From: an uncultured Microbulbifer sp.
Lineage (GTDB): Bacteria > Pseudomonadota > Gammaproteobacteria > Pseudomonadales > Cellvibrionaceae
DNA length: 64,000 bases
Reading direction: 5' to 3'
Assembly: GCF_947489355.1 (NCBI RefSeq)
Contig: NZ_CANLDD010000012.1
Coordinates: 1 to 64,000, forward strand
Of this stretch, positions 36,315-44,555 are shown piece by piece. Within the stretch, counting starts at the first letter, position 1, and each line of letters begins with the position of its first letter. A model generated the notes under the pieces. That model did no database searches. It worked only from the letters and a program-made list of their open reading frames with translations, and was not told the origin of the DNA. Position numbers and translations under genes: made by a program.

Positions 36315-38135
36315 TCAGGAAAGCGGGGCATCTGCCGCCGTTTCTGCCTCGGTGCCACGCTCTTGTTGTTGAATACGCCAAAGGGTCGCGTAATGCCCTG
36401 CCAAGGCCAGCAACTGGGAGTGTGAGCCTTGCTCCACGATCCGGCCCTGTTCCATCACCAGGATCTTATCCGCATCCACAATGGTCGACAGGCGGTGCGC
36501 GATAACCAAGGTCGTCTGCTCGCGGGCGATTTCCTGTAGTGAGGCAACAATGCTGCGCTCCGAGCGACTGTCCAGCGAAGAGGTCGCTTCATCGAAAATC
36601 ATAATCGGTGGCTTTTTCAGCAGTGCGCGGGCAATGGCTACCCGCTGCTTCTCTCCGCCGGAGAGTTTTAGGCCCCGCTCCCCCACCAGGGTATCGATCC
36701 CCTGGGGCAGTTGTTGCACGAAATCGGACAGGTGCGCGTGGCGGATTGCGTGCATCACCTCTTCATCACCTGCATCAACCCGGCCGTAACGTACATTTTC
36801 CTTGATCGACTGGTTAAACAGTACTGCATCCTGGGGTACAACACCGATGATGCGGCGCAGGGATGCCTGGGTGACCTGGCGGATATCCTGGCCATCAACG
36901 CGGATACTGCCGGCACCGGGTTCGTAGAAGCGAAACAGCAACTTGGACAGTGTGGACTTGCCAGCACCGCTGGCACCCACAATAGCGACTTTCTGGCGGG
37001 GCAGGACCGAGAAACTGATACCCTTGAGGATCTTGCGGTTATCCCTGTAGCCAAACTGGACATCCTCGAAGTCAATACGGCCTCCATTCACTTGCAAAGT
37101 TTGGGCATCGGAGATGTCCGCCACGGCCGGTTTCACGGCGAGCAGGGAAAACATTTTTTCGATATTGGCAAGGGCGCCTTTCATTTCCCGATAAACAAAG
37201 CCGAGGAAATTCAACGGGATGAAAATCTGCATCATAAAGGCGTTGACCAGCACAAAATCGCCAATACTCATCTGCCCTCTGACCACCCCCGCCGCTGCAA
37301 GGACCATAGCGGTGCACATGGCACCGGCGATAATAAAGGCCTGGCCGCTGTTCAATCCGAACAGTGACAGGCGGTTGCTGCGCCGCGCCTGTTCCCACAC
37401 TGCCAATTCGTGGTCGTAGTGGCCGGACTCGTGCTGCTCGTTGGTGAAGTACTTGACCGTCTCGTAGTTCAGCAGGCTGTCCACCGCCCGGTTACTGGCC
37501 TGGGACTCCGCCTGGTTAAGTGCCCGCACAAAGCGCGTTCGCCACTCCGTGGCCACCACCGAAAAGCTGATATAGGCGATCACTGCCGCCAGAACCACAA
37601 GGGCGAAAACGCCGCTGTAGTTCCACCACAAGAGCCCCGCCACCATGGTGATTTCCACCAGGGTGGGTACGATATTGAATACCATAAAGCGCATCAGAAA
37701 ACCGATGCCGCTGTTGCCGCGCTCAATGTCCCGGGACAGGCCCCCGGTGCGCCGGTCCAGGTGGAAATCCAGATCCAGTGTGTGCAGGTGCTGGAAAACC
37801 TCCAGTCCCACTCTGCGCTGGGCGCGCTCGGTTACCCTGCCAAAGATGGTATCGCGCAGCTCGCCGAACAGGGTATTGGAAAAGCGTACTGCACCATAGG
37901 CCAGGAGCAGTCCCAATGGCAGCGCAACAGCCTGGGCAGTGGCGCCGGCGCTATCCAGGTCATCCACGATGTGTTTGAGGATAAATGGCAGGGTCACTCC
38001 CGCGATCTTGGCACCGATAAGGCATAGAAGCGCCAAAACAACCGCCCGGCGGAATTCCAGCAGGTAGGGCACGAGGGTTTTCAAAGCACTCCAGTGTACT
38101 TCATCCAATGTGGCGGTGGACTTGGGTCTGGGCAT
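36315..38135 (-). CDS. Atm1-type ABC exporter (permease-ATPase fusion)
   Basis: A 606-residue half-transporter: six transmembrane helices in about the first 310 residues, then an ATPase domain with Walker A GASGAGKST, signature LSGGEKQR, Walker B IMIFDEATSS and an H-loop (IAHRLST). The permease resembles the Atm1/HMT1 family (TGGLSRDIERG, LLNYETVKYF), members of which export glutathione-linked sulfur or metal compounds. It would work as a homodimer in the inner membrane. The start at 38135 (MPRPKS) is chosen because a TATAAT-like sequence lies between it and the upstream ATG at 38165. Confidence 0.9.
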   Translation of the reverse strand: MPRPKSTATLDEVHWSALKTLVPYLLEFRRAVVLALLCLIGAKIAGVTLPFILKHIVDDLDSAGATAQAVALPLGLLLAYGAVRFSNTLFGELRDTIFGRVTERAQRRVGLEVFQHLHTLDLDFHLDRRTGGLSRDIERGNSGIGFLMRFMVFNIVPTLVEITMVAGLLWWNYSGVFALVVLAAVIAYISFSVVATEWRTRFVRALNQAESQASNRAVDSLLNYETVKYFTNEQHESGHYDHELAVWEQARRSNRLSLFGLNSGQAFIIAGAMCTAMVLAAAGVVRGQMSIGDFVLVNAFMMQIFIPLNFLGFVYREMKGALANIEKMFSLLAVKPAVADISDAQTLQVNGGRIDFEDVQFGYRDNRKILKGISFSVLPRQKVAIVGASGAGKSTLSKLLFRFYEPGAGSIRVDGQDIRQVTQASLRRIIGVVPQDAVLFNQSIKENVRYGRVDAGDEEVMHAIRHAHLSDFVQQLPQGIDTLVGERGLKLSGGEKQRVAIARALLKKPPIMIFDEATSSLDSRSERSIVASLQEIAREQTTLVIAHRLSTIVDADKILVMEQGRIVEQGSHSQLLALAGHYATLWRIQQQERGTEAETAADAPLS

Positions 38136-38735
38136 AGCGACTACCAGCAAGCAAAACGTACCCATTATAAATAGACACAGGCTTGTTTTGCGCGCGAATA
38201 TTATTCGACAGCCTCACACTGGGAATTGCACTTTTGTCCCGACGCTATTTGCGGTATCAGGGGCAATCGCCGCAATCAAGCCCTGGATGTCAGATGTGGT
38301 GAGGACGGTGTAGTCGATAACCGCTGTCGGCCGGGCCGCCCGTTTGAGTATGCCCGAGGAACTGCGCAGGAATTGTTTTTTCCGGATACAGATAACAGGA
38401 GTGAGCAGCTGCTGAGGTTACTGGTTTGCCTTGTGAATGGGTGGAAGGGGGCATACGGAACAGGCAGCTGCTGTTGGCTTTAGGGGGAAGCTTGGTCCTT
38501 GTTAACCAAGTGACTCTGCGCAGTTGCTGCAGTGCATTAATGGTGCAGGTCAAAAACGAAATGGGCAGCCTGTTTATCATGGATACTTAGCAGCCCCGGA
38601 TAGTTGGCGTGTATCTATTCCAATAAGAGAAAGGGCAACGACTTCCGCCTCGCCTTGGCGTCTATTATTAACCCGGTAACCGGACAGGTTAAGGGCGTCT
38701 GGTCACAATACAGACAATAATGAGCGAGGGAAGCG
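38136..38735. other. Divergent intergenic region, ABC exporter / acyl-CoA synthetase
   Basis: About 600 bases with no supported gene. The minus strand has TATAAT just upstream of the exporter start (about 38155-38162). Short open frames on both strands lack ribosome binding sites and family resemblance. Confidence 0.35.
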
Positions 38736-40469
38736 ATGAGCCCGGAAGAGCGATACGAGACCATAAAAGGCCTGCAGCCTTTGGAGCTTCTCTATAAAAG
38801 GGAGGCTGAAGAGGCTGACAAGGTTTTCCTGCGCCAGATGTACGAGCGTCAGTGGCGGGACTACACCTGGGGCGACGTGATGGCTAGGGCCAGACGGGTA
38901 GCGGGCTTCCTGCGCAGCCAATTTAACCCCGGAGATCGGATCGCCCTTCATGCCAAAAACTGCGCTGACTGGGTGATCGTGGATGTGGGCATCATGCTGG
39001 CTGAAATGATCAGTGTCCCCCTGTATCCAGGCCAGTCCGCCTCTTCCATGTCCTATGTACTGCAGCACTCGGAATCTAAACTGCTGTTCTGTGGGGCCAC
39101 GGATAACCGGGAGGCTCTGCTGGCGGTGGTGGATTCCATCCCCACCGTGGCTATACAGCGCTGTGAAATTCACTGCGATCAGGAGCTGGAAACGGTAATC
39201 AGCTCTAATGCCTCTTTCGATGAAAACCCAGTATTTGATAAGGATGACGTTTTCACCATTATGTATACCTCTGGGACCACAGGTCATCCGAAGGGCGTGA
39301 TGCACGCCTGGTCATCGGTGATTTTTGTCGCGCCAAATATGGTCAAAGGGTATGGTTACAATGAGTCGGACCGTTTCTTTTCCTATCTCCCTTTGGCCCA
39401 CGCGGCAGAGAGAATCCTGATAGAATTTCACAGTTTGTACTCGGGAACACCCGTGTACTTTCCAGAATCTCTGGAAACCTTTCTTGAAGATCTGCAGCAC
39501 ACCCGTCCCACGATGTTTTTTTCAGTCCCCAGATTGTGGGGTAGATTTAAGCAACAGATTGATCAAAAAATTCCACCCACTGTGCAGAGCATTGCATTGC
39601 GTATACCCGGCCTTAGTACTTGGCTTAGGAACCGAATACGCAGCAGTCTGGGATTGGATCAGGCGCGACTGTTGGTGACAGGGGCATCGCCAACGTCGGT
39701 CGAATTATTGCGCTGGTATCACCGTATGGGGATGAAGCTGGCAGATGGCTACGGTATGACGGAAAACTTTATCTATGGTTGTATTGCGCACAGGGATGAA
39801 GACCCTGTGCCGGGCACAGTAGGGAAACCTCAGCACAACTGTGAGTTAAAAATTTCCGCCCAGGGCGAAATACTGTTTAAAAGTGATTCTTTAATGAAGG
39901 GATATTATCGGGAGCCCGAGAAAACTGCAGAAGTTATTCGCGATGGCTACTACCATACCGGGGACTCCGGTTTTATTGATGAGAATGGGCTGGTGCATGT
40001 TACCGGACGTATTGCCGAATCCTTTAAAACCAGTAAAGGGAAGTTTATCCAACCCAGTTGTCTGGAGGGAGCCTTCGGCAATGAACCGCTTCTGGCACAG
40101 TGCTGTGTGCTTGGGCATGGAATGGATCAACCGGTGCTGCTGGCAACTGTATCTGAGTTGGCAGAAACACTTCCGCGAAAAGAAATTAGCGCCCGGCTGC
40201 TGCGGCGGCTTGGTGCTGTGAATCAGCGCTTGTCGCACCATGAACGAATTAAACTTGTTTTAATTGGCAAGGAGGAGTGGACGCCGGTAAATGGTTTGCT
40301 TACCCCAACGATGAAGATCAGACGCAAAGTGCTGGAAGCGCGTTACCAGCCATTGCTCAAGGCGTTTGCGAACAGCGAGGGAATTATCTGGGAGCCGCTG
40401 GGTAGTGCCAGCCAGCAAGAGGGGAGCGCCACATTGGAAGCTGTTGTCACCAATCCTGTAATCAAATAA
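38736..40469 (+). CDS. Long-chain acyl-CoA synthetase-like AMP-binding protein
   Basis: A 577-residue adenylate-forming enzyme, expected to activate a fatty acid with ATP and join it to CoA. The P-loop YTSGTTGHPKG is near residue 176, the GYGMTEN motif near 345, and YYHTGDSGFIDENG with GRIAESFKTSKGKFI near 405-430. The FKTSKGK segment is typical of long-chain (FACL) members. It is transcribed away from the ABC exporter and convergent with the DUF1540 gene. Chain length cannot be told. Confidence 0.88.
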   Translation: MSPEERYETIKGLQPLELLYKREAEEADKVFLRQMYERQWRDYTWGDVMARARRVAGFLRSQFNPGDRIALHAKNCADWVIVDVGIMLAEMISVPLYPGQSASSMSYVLQHSESKLLFCGATDNREALLAVVDSIPTVAIQRCEIHCDQELETVISSNASFDENPVFDKDDVFTIMYTSGTTGHPKGVMHAWSSVIFVAPNMVKGYGYNESDRFFSYLPLAHAAERILIEFHSLYSGTPVYFPESLETFLEDLQHTRPTMFFSVPRLWGRFKQQIDQKIPPTVQSIALRIPGLSTWLRNRIRSSLGLDQARLLVTGASPTSVELLRWYHRMGMKLADGYGMTENFIYGCIAHRDEDPVPGTVGKPQHNCELKISAQGEILFKSDSLMKGYYREPEKTAEVIRDGYYHTGDSGFIDENGLVHVTGRIAESFKTSKGKFIQPSCLEGAFGNEPLLAQCCVLGHGMDQPVLLATVSELAETLPRKEISARLLRRLGAVNQRLSHHERIKLVLIGKEEWTPVNGLLTPTMKIRRKVLEARYQPLLKAFANSEGIIWEPLGSASQQEGSATLEAVVTNPVIK

Positions 40470-40517
40470 GTCTTCCATGACCTATTTGATCATTGGGTGA
40501 ATAATAAACCTGTATAA

Positions 40518-40808
40518 TCAGTGGGTATAGCTGAGGCAGTTATTTGCGCTTCCGTTGCGCCCAACCTGGATACTGTCTGCAGAGCACTCAAAATCATCAT
40601 TGAATTTGCAACCCTCCATTTTGCAGGCGCCGACACCGGCGGTGCGGGCGCTGCTGGTGTGCTTTGCGTTGGCGAGGAAGGTATCGCAATCGGGGTCTGC
40701 ACCATTGCCGATTGTGATGGCTCTGGCGTGGCAACCGTCATTGGCATTGTAGGCGCAGTGTGTAACGGCACACTTGCTGACTTCAGGCATATCTGTCGCA
40801 ATAATCAT
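40518..40808 (-). CDS. DUF1540 protein, two cysteine motifs
   Basis: A 96-residue protein with two DUF1540 units (about 10-45 and 60-93), each with the four-cysteine pattern CxVxxCxY...C...C typical of a small metal-binding fold. The cysteines are near 13, 18, 26, 41 and 62, 67, 75, 90. No function is established for the family. Convergent with the acyl-CoA synthetase gene. Confidence 0.85.
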   Translation of the reverse strand: MIIATDMPEVSKCAVTHCAYNANDGCHARAITIGNGADPDCDTFLANAKHTSSARTAGVGACKMEGCKFNDDFECSADSIQVGRNGSANNCLSYTH

Positions 40809-41430
40809 GGTTTTCTTCTCCTGGTTAGTCAGTTGGAGACTAGTCTAGCCAGATTACAAGTCAACGAAAAACAGTAGTATTTGTGTGGAATTAATCCGGT
40901 TAAGCTGGTTCAAAAAAATAGTGCGTCTGACCATGAACGATAAAAATCACGCCAGTAGTGAAGCTCGGAATGTACTCTACCTGCCCCTTTGTCATGTTCA
41001 TGGCTATTCGTCACCCAAATAGTGCCGGGCTTGCCTGATATTCGAGGGCGTTTTCACACAAAAATTCTTTATGCAATGGTGGGGTGGATAACCTGCATAG
41101 GGCTGTTCATAGCGGGCATTTCGGCGATGAAAATTCCCTGCGGTTTGAATGGGCTGTTGAAAACATTAGGCTCGAATTTAAAGATACCGCCATTCTGGGA
41201 AATGGTCCTTGGAAACCCTTATTGACGAATTGTTATTTTGGCAAGTGGCCAGTTCCATGGGGTGTGGGGTGAAAGTGCGTGTTTCAAGAGCCTGTTCGGT
41301 CAGTTTTAATGGGGTAAATCACCGACATCACCCTATCCTTCTGTTTGTGAAAGGTCGATGAATTTTGATTCAGGAAAACAGCGGGATGGTGTTGAAAGGG
41401 GAAGTGGGGTTAACGGCTTCACTAAAATCA
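40809..41430. other. Gene-free region upstream of DUF1540 gene
   Basis: About 620 bases holding the minus-strand leader of the DUF1540 gene and the 3' side of the chitinase gene. I see no gene: a 78-codon frame at 40989-41225 has a hydrophobic segment but no ribosome binding site or resemblance. Confidence 0.3.
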
Positions 41431-41453
41431 GAGGGGGGCAGTTGCCGCCCCTC
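41431..41453 (-). terminator. Probable chitinase terminator
   Basis: GAGGGG (41431-41436) pairs with CCCCTC (41448-41453) just beyond the chitinase stop codon; on the minus strand it is followed by TGATTTTA. Imperfect stem. Confidence 0.5.
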
Positions 41454-41471
41454 CGATCCCGTAGGTTTTAT

Positions 41472-43499
41472 TTACTGCTGTGGATGACCGAGCCCCTCGT
41501 GAGCCGCATTGAGAATGTCTCCATTATCGGCATCAATTTCCCAGGAAAAGGTACCGGCAAGCCCGCGCTGGCGAACATATTCCGCCTTGGTTTTAGCGGA
41601 TTTGCCATTCTCATAGGTGATCAGTTCACCTGTGCTGGCCTTCCATACGTAAGGCGACTTCGCTGTATCGTCGTAAACTGCACTCCAACCGTTTACGCCT
41701 GAGCTATTGGGATCACCCCCCAGCATTTCTTCCACTACGCGGAAGTAGTCCACAACGCCAGCCTCCCAGTGACCATTGTTCATCGTCAGCGAGATGGGGC
41801 CATTCCCTTTTCCGGAGAAGGGGTCTTGAGAGGTCATATTGGAAACCCCTTTCCAGCCCCGGCCATACATGGCCACACCCAGCACCAGCTTATTGGCGGG
41901 GACACCTGCAGTGAGAAGATTGGTGACAGTTTCATCACCGCTGAATCCCGTATGAATCGCGTTGCCTGTGGGGTAAAGTCCGGCATGGTGGCCCAGATCT
42001 TCGCTCCAGGCGCCATAGTAGTCGTAGCTCATGGCAAAGATGTAATCCATGTAGGGGCTGGCCTGAGAGTAATCAATCTTGCTAATTTTGTCGGGTGAAA
42101 CACCCACAGCACTGGTCAGCTGATAGTCGCGACCGGTTTCTGACTCAAGGGCATCCAGGGCTGTGCGTAAGTCTTTCATCAGGGTGACATAGGTCTCGCC
42201 ATCCGATTCTTTGCCAAGATCGGCGTTGGCACCGCCGCCGCCTGGATATTCCCAGTCAATATCCACACCATCAAAGAAAGTATAAGTTTTCAGGAATTCA
42301 ATCATGGAATCCACAAATACGTTGCGGTTGGCTGCATTATCGAAGTAATAGAAAGGATCAGAAAGTGTCCAGCCGCCCACGGAAGGTAGAATCACCAAAT
42401 CAGGATTCGCCAATTTTATACGGCGCAGCTGGTTAAATACGCCTTTATAGTCCTGGGCATCATTGTCACTGGGATAGAGTTTATCCAGTGCTGCGTATGT
42501 ATCATGCACCGTTACTTCGAAATCCTGTTTTCCCTGACAGGATTGCTGCAAGGCACTATATCCACTGGGGTTGGCATCCTGCAGACTTTGGTTTGGTCCA
42601 CAAATAGGGATAAAGGCGTAGAGCAGGTGGGTCAAATTGGAGGCAGGTATCTGGGCCGGTTGATAATTTCTGCCATATATACCCCACTCGACAAAGTAAG
42701 CTCCAACCACAGAATTTGTGGTGTTGTTATAGGGCTTATGCTTTCGCAGACCCGGTGAAGCATAATCCGTTGGCAATGGAGTTTCGCTACTGCCCACTAC
42801 GCCGCCTCCCGCACCACCAACAGAGATGGTTTTGACATCACTGGCGGTAGAGCCTGCTGCATTGGTCAAAAGCACCTGAAGGTCGTAGCTGCCCTTCGCA
42901 AAGTTCACGGTGCAACTGCCGTGCTGCGCATTGTTTCCATTCACAGTTAGCGTGTCGTTACAAACTTCTGAATCATTAGACTGTAGTGTCCAACTGGAAC
43001 CATTCACGCCCCACCACATATTCCAGGAAACCGTAACATCCCCCGCCGACTGATTTGTATCCATCCAGGCGATAACAGGTTTGGCGGGAGCATCACCAAA
43101 CTCAGGGTCTGGGGTGGGCTCAGGGTCCGGTGAGGTTCCATCTCCTGAAACCACATTCACTGTCTTAACAGCACTTGTTGAGGACCCTGCTGCGTTGCTG
43201 AGAACCACCTGTAACTGGTGAGTCCCAACAGAAGGGGCAATGGTACAACTGGCCTTTTGGGCATTGTTGCTATTTGGAGTTAAGTCTCCTGAGCAAACCT
43301 GGCTGTTGTTCGACGTTAAAACCCAAGAGGTGCCATTTTCACCCCACCACATATTCCAAGTCACTGGAATGGCAGTACCTTCCGTATATTCTGTGGGCAT
43401 CCAGGCAATAGCGGGAGCACCTGGTGTCGACCAGGCATTGACAGAACATACGGATATGATGAACGCCACTATGAGCGGACGGCAATTTTTCTTTTGCAT
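41472..43499 (-). CDS. Secreted GH18 chitinase with two N-terminal modules
   Basis: A 675-residue secreted enzyme. A signal peptide (about 1-23) precedes two homologous modules (about 27-116 and 138-227), each with the APxIAWM...WNMWWG-NG-SW pattern of the chitinase A N-terminal, fibronectin-like chitin-contact domain, joined by a PEPTPDPE linker. The catalytic GH18 domain (about 262-670) has the DGVDIDWE motif (410-417) with Glu417 as acid, and substrate residues in MSYDYYG and SVGGW. It would hydrolyse chitin outside the cell. The terminator-like hairpin follows its stop. The doubled N-terminal module is less common than the single one in ChiA. Confidence 0.93.
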   Translation of the reverse strand: MQKKNCRPLIVAFIISVCSVNAWSTPGAPAIAWMPTEYTEGTAIPVTWNMWWGENGTSWVLTSNNSQVCSGDLTPNSNNAQKASCTIAPSVGTHQLQVVLSNAAGSSTSAVKTVNVVSGDGTSPDPEPTPDPEFGDAPAKPVIAWMDTNQSAGDVTVSWNMWWGVNGSSWTLQSNDSEVCNDTLTVNGNNAQHGSCTVNFAKGSYDLQVLLTNAAGSTASDVKTISVGGAGGGVVGSSETPLPTDYASPGLRKHKPYNNTTNSVVGAYFVEWGIYGRNYQPAQIPASNLTHLLYAFIPICGPNQSLQDANPSGYSALQQSCQGKQDFEVTVHDTYAALDKLYPSDNDAQDYKGVFNQLRRIKLANPDLVILPSVGGWTLSDPFYYFDNAANRNVFVDSMIEFLKTYTFFDGVDIDWEYPGGGGANADLGKESDGETYVTLMKDLRTALDALESETGRDYQLTSAVGVSPDKISKIDYSQASPYMDYIFAMSYDYYGAWSEDLGHHAGLYPTGNAIHTGFSGDETVTNLLTAGVPANKLVLGVAMYGRGWKGVSNMTSQDPFSGKGNGPISLTMNNGHWEAGVVDYFRVVEEMLGGDPNSSGVNGWSAVYDDTAKSPYVWKASTGELITYENGKSAKTKAEYVRQRGLAGTFSWEIDADNGDILNAAHEGLGHPQQ

Positions 43500-43852
43500 G
43501 TGACCTGTACCTTTATTTTAGTGTGCATTTTTTGGATAGGCTTGCCCGGTACTGCATTGGATGCCAGGTGGCATGAACGGAAAGCCATTGTAAAATTATT
43601 GGTCAAACTTTCAATCTTGTACTCGTTATTAATCGTAAAAATACTCTAAACAATGCATAAGAAGGGTTCTGTAAACTGGTTCTCATGGAACCAGAAAAAA
43701 AGAAAATGGCGCTAAAAATTGGGTAGCCGTTCAAAAGAGGCAGCTTGTCGGTTTTAAAAGCCTGAGCGCCCTATCCGGTCTGGCTCCCCAATAGTTAATG
43801 GGAGGCGCGCAGGAGGTGGATTAGGTGTGTAAAAGTCCTGGTTGAATAGCGC
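43500..43852. other. Region between chitinase and GNAT gene
   Basis: About 350 AT-rich bases holding the chitinase leader (minus strand) at one side. Nothing further that I recognise; no gene. Confidence 0.3.
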
Positions 43853-44392
43853 TTATTTCTCTTTGCTCGAAGAGTGACAGTGCGAACTGGTCTTCCAGAG
43901 CATGAGCAACAGCTCCTTGTGCTCGCCGGGCAGTGTGATCCTTCCCTCAACTCTGAAACCGATTTTTTTCAAAAGCTTCAGCGAGGGTGTATTGCCGGGC
44001 AGAGTGATGGCGGCAATGCGCTCCAGCCCGAGTTGTTTCTGTGCGTACTGCATGACCCCTTGCGCGGCTTCCAGAGCATACCCCATACCGCGATACTGGG
44101 GCAGAAAAGCGAAGCCGAGATCCACAACCCTCAGGCCTTCGCGCTTGATCAGCCCGCAGGTACCGATAGCGGTACCTTCCTTCAGCGCCACTTTATAGAG
44201 GCCGACATTGTGTTGGCGGTACATGGTGACAGGGCCATTACGGATATAGGTGCGCGCCTGTTCCAGATTGCGTACACCGCGGTCACCGATATTTTGCAAA
44301 AAATCCGCGTCGTTGAGCAGGTTGAGAATCAGGTCTGCGTCATCATCACAAAGTTCATGCAGTACCAGATTGGGCGTTTTAAGTTGAAACAT
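43853..44392 (-). CDS. GNAT N-acetyltransferase (RimJ/RimL-like)
   Basis: A 179-residue acetyltransferase of the GNAT fold. Opening LKTPNLVLHEL, the acetyl-CoA loop LPQYRGMGYALEA (about 101-113) and the final NTPSLKLLKKIGFRVEG segment are typical of the RimJ/RimL-like group that modifies protein N-termini or small amines. The last residues (SHCHSSSKEK) are an unusual Ser/His/Lys tail. Substrate unknown. Convergent with nothing; it shares strand with the chitinase and autotransporter genes. Confidence 0.88.
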   Translation of the reverse strand: MFQLKTPNLVLHELCDDDADLILNLLNDADFLQNIGDRGVRNLEQARTYIRNGPVTMYRQHNVGLYKVALKEGTAIGTCGLIKREGLRVVDLGFAFLPQYRGMGYALEAAQGVMQYAQKQLGLERIAAITLPGNTPSLKLLKKIGFRVEGRITLPGEHKELLLMLWKTSSHCHSSSKEK

Positions 44393-44555
44393 GTTCGGTG
44401 TGTACAGTTCCGTTGGCTGGGTACTTATATTGCCTGTGGGATAAGCGTTTGGCGAGCGCTCGGTGCAGGCACTGTATTGGAATTTCCAGTGCGGGAGATC
44501 GACGGGAAATGTGCCCCCAGGAGAGGAGGCACATGCGGAAACGCCAGCGACGGCG

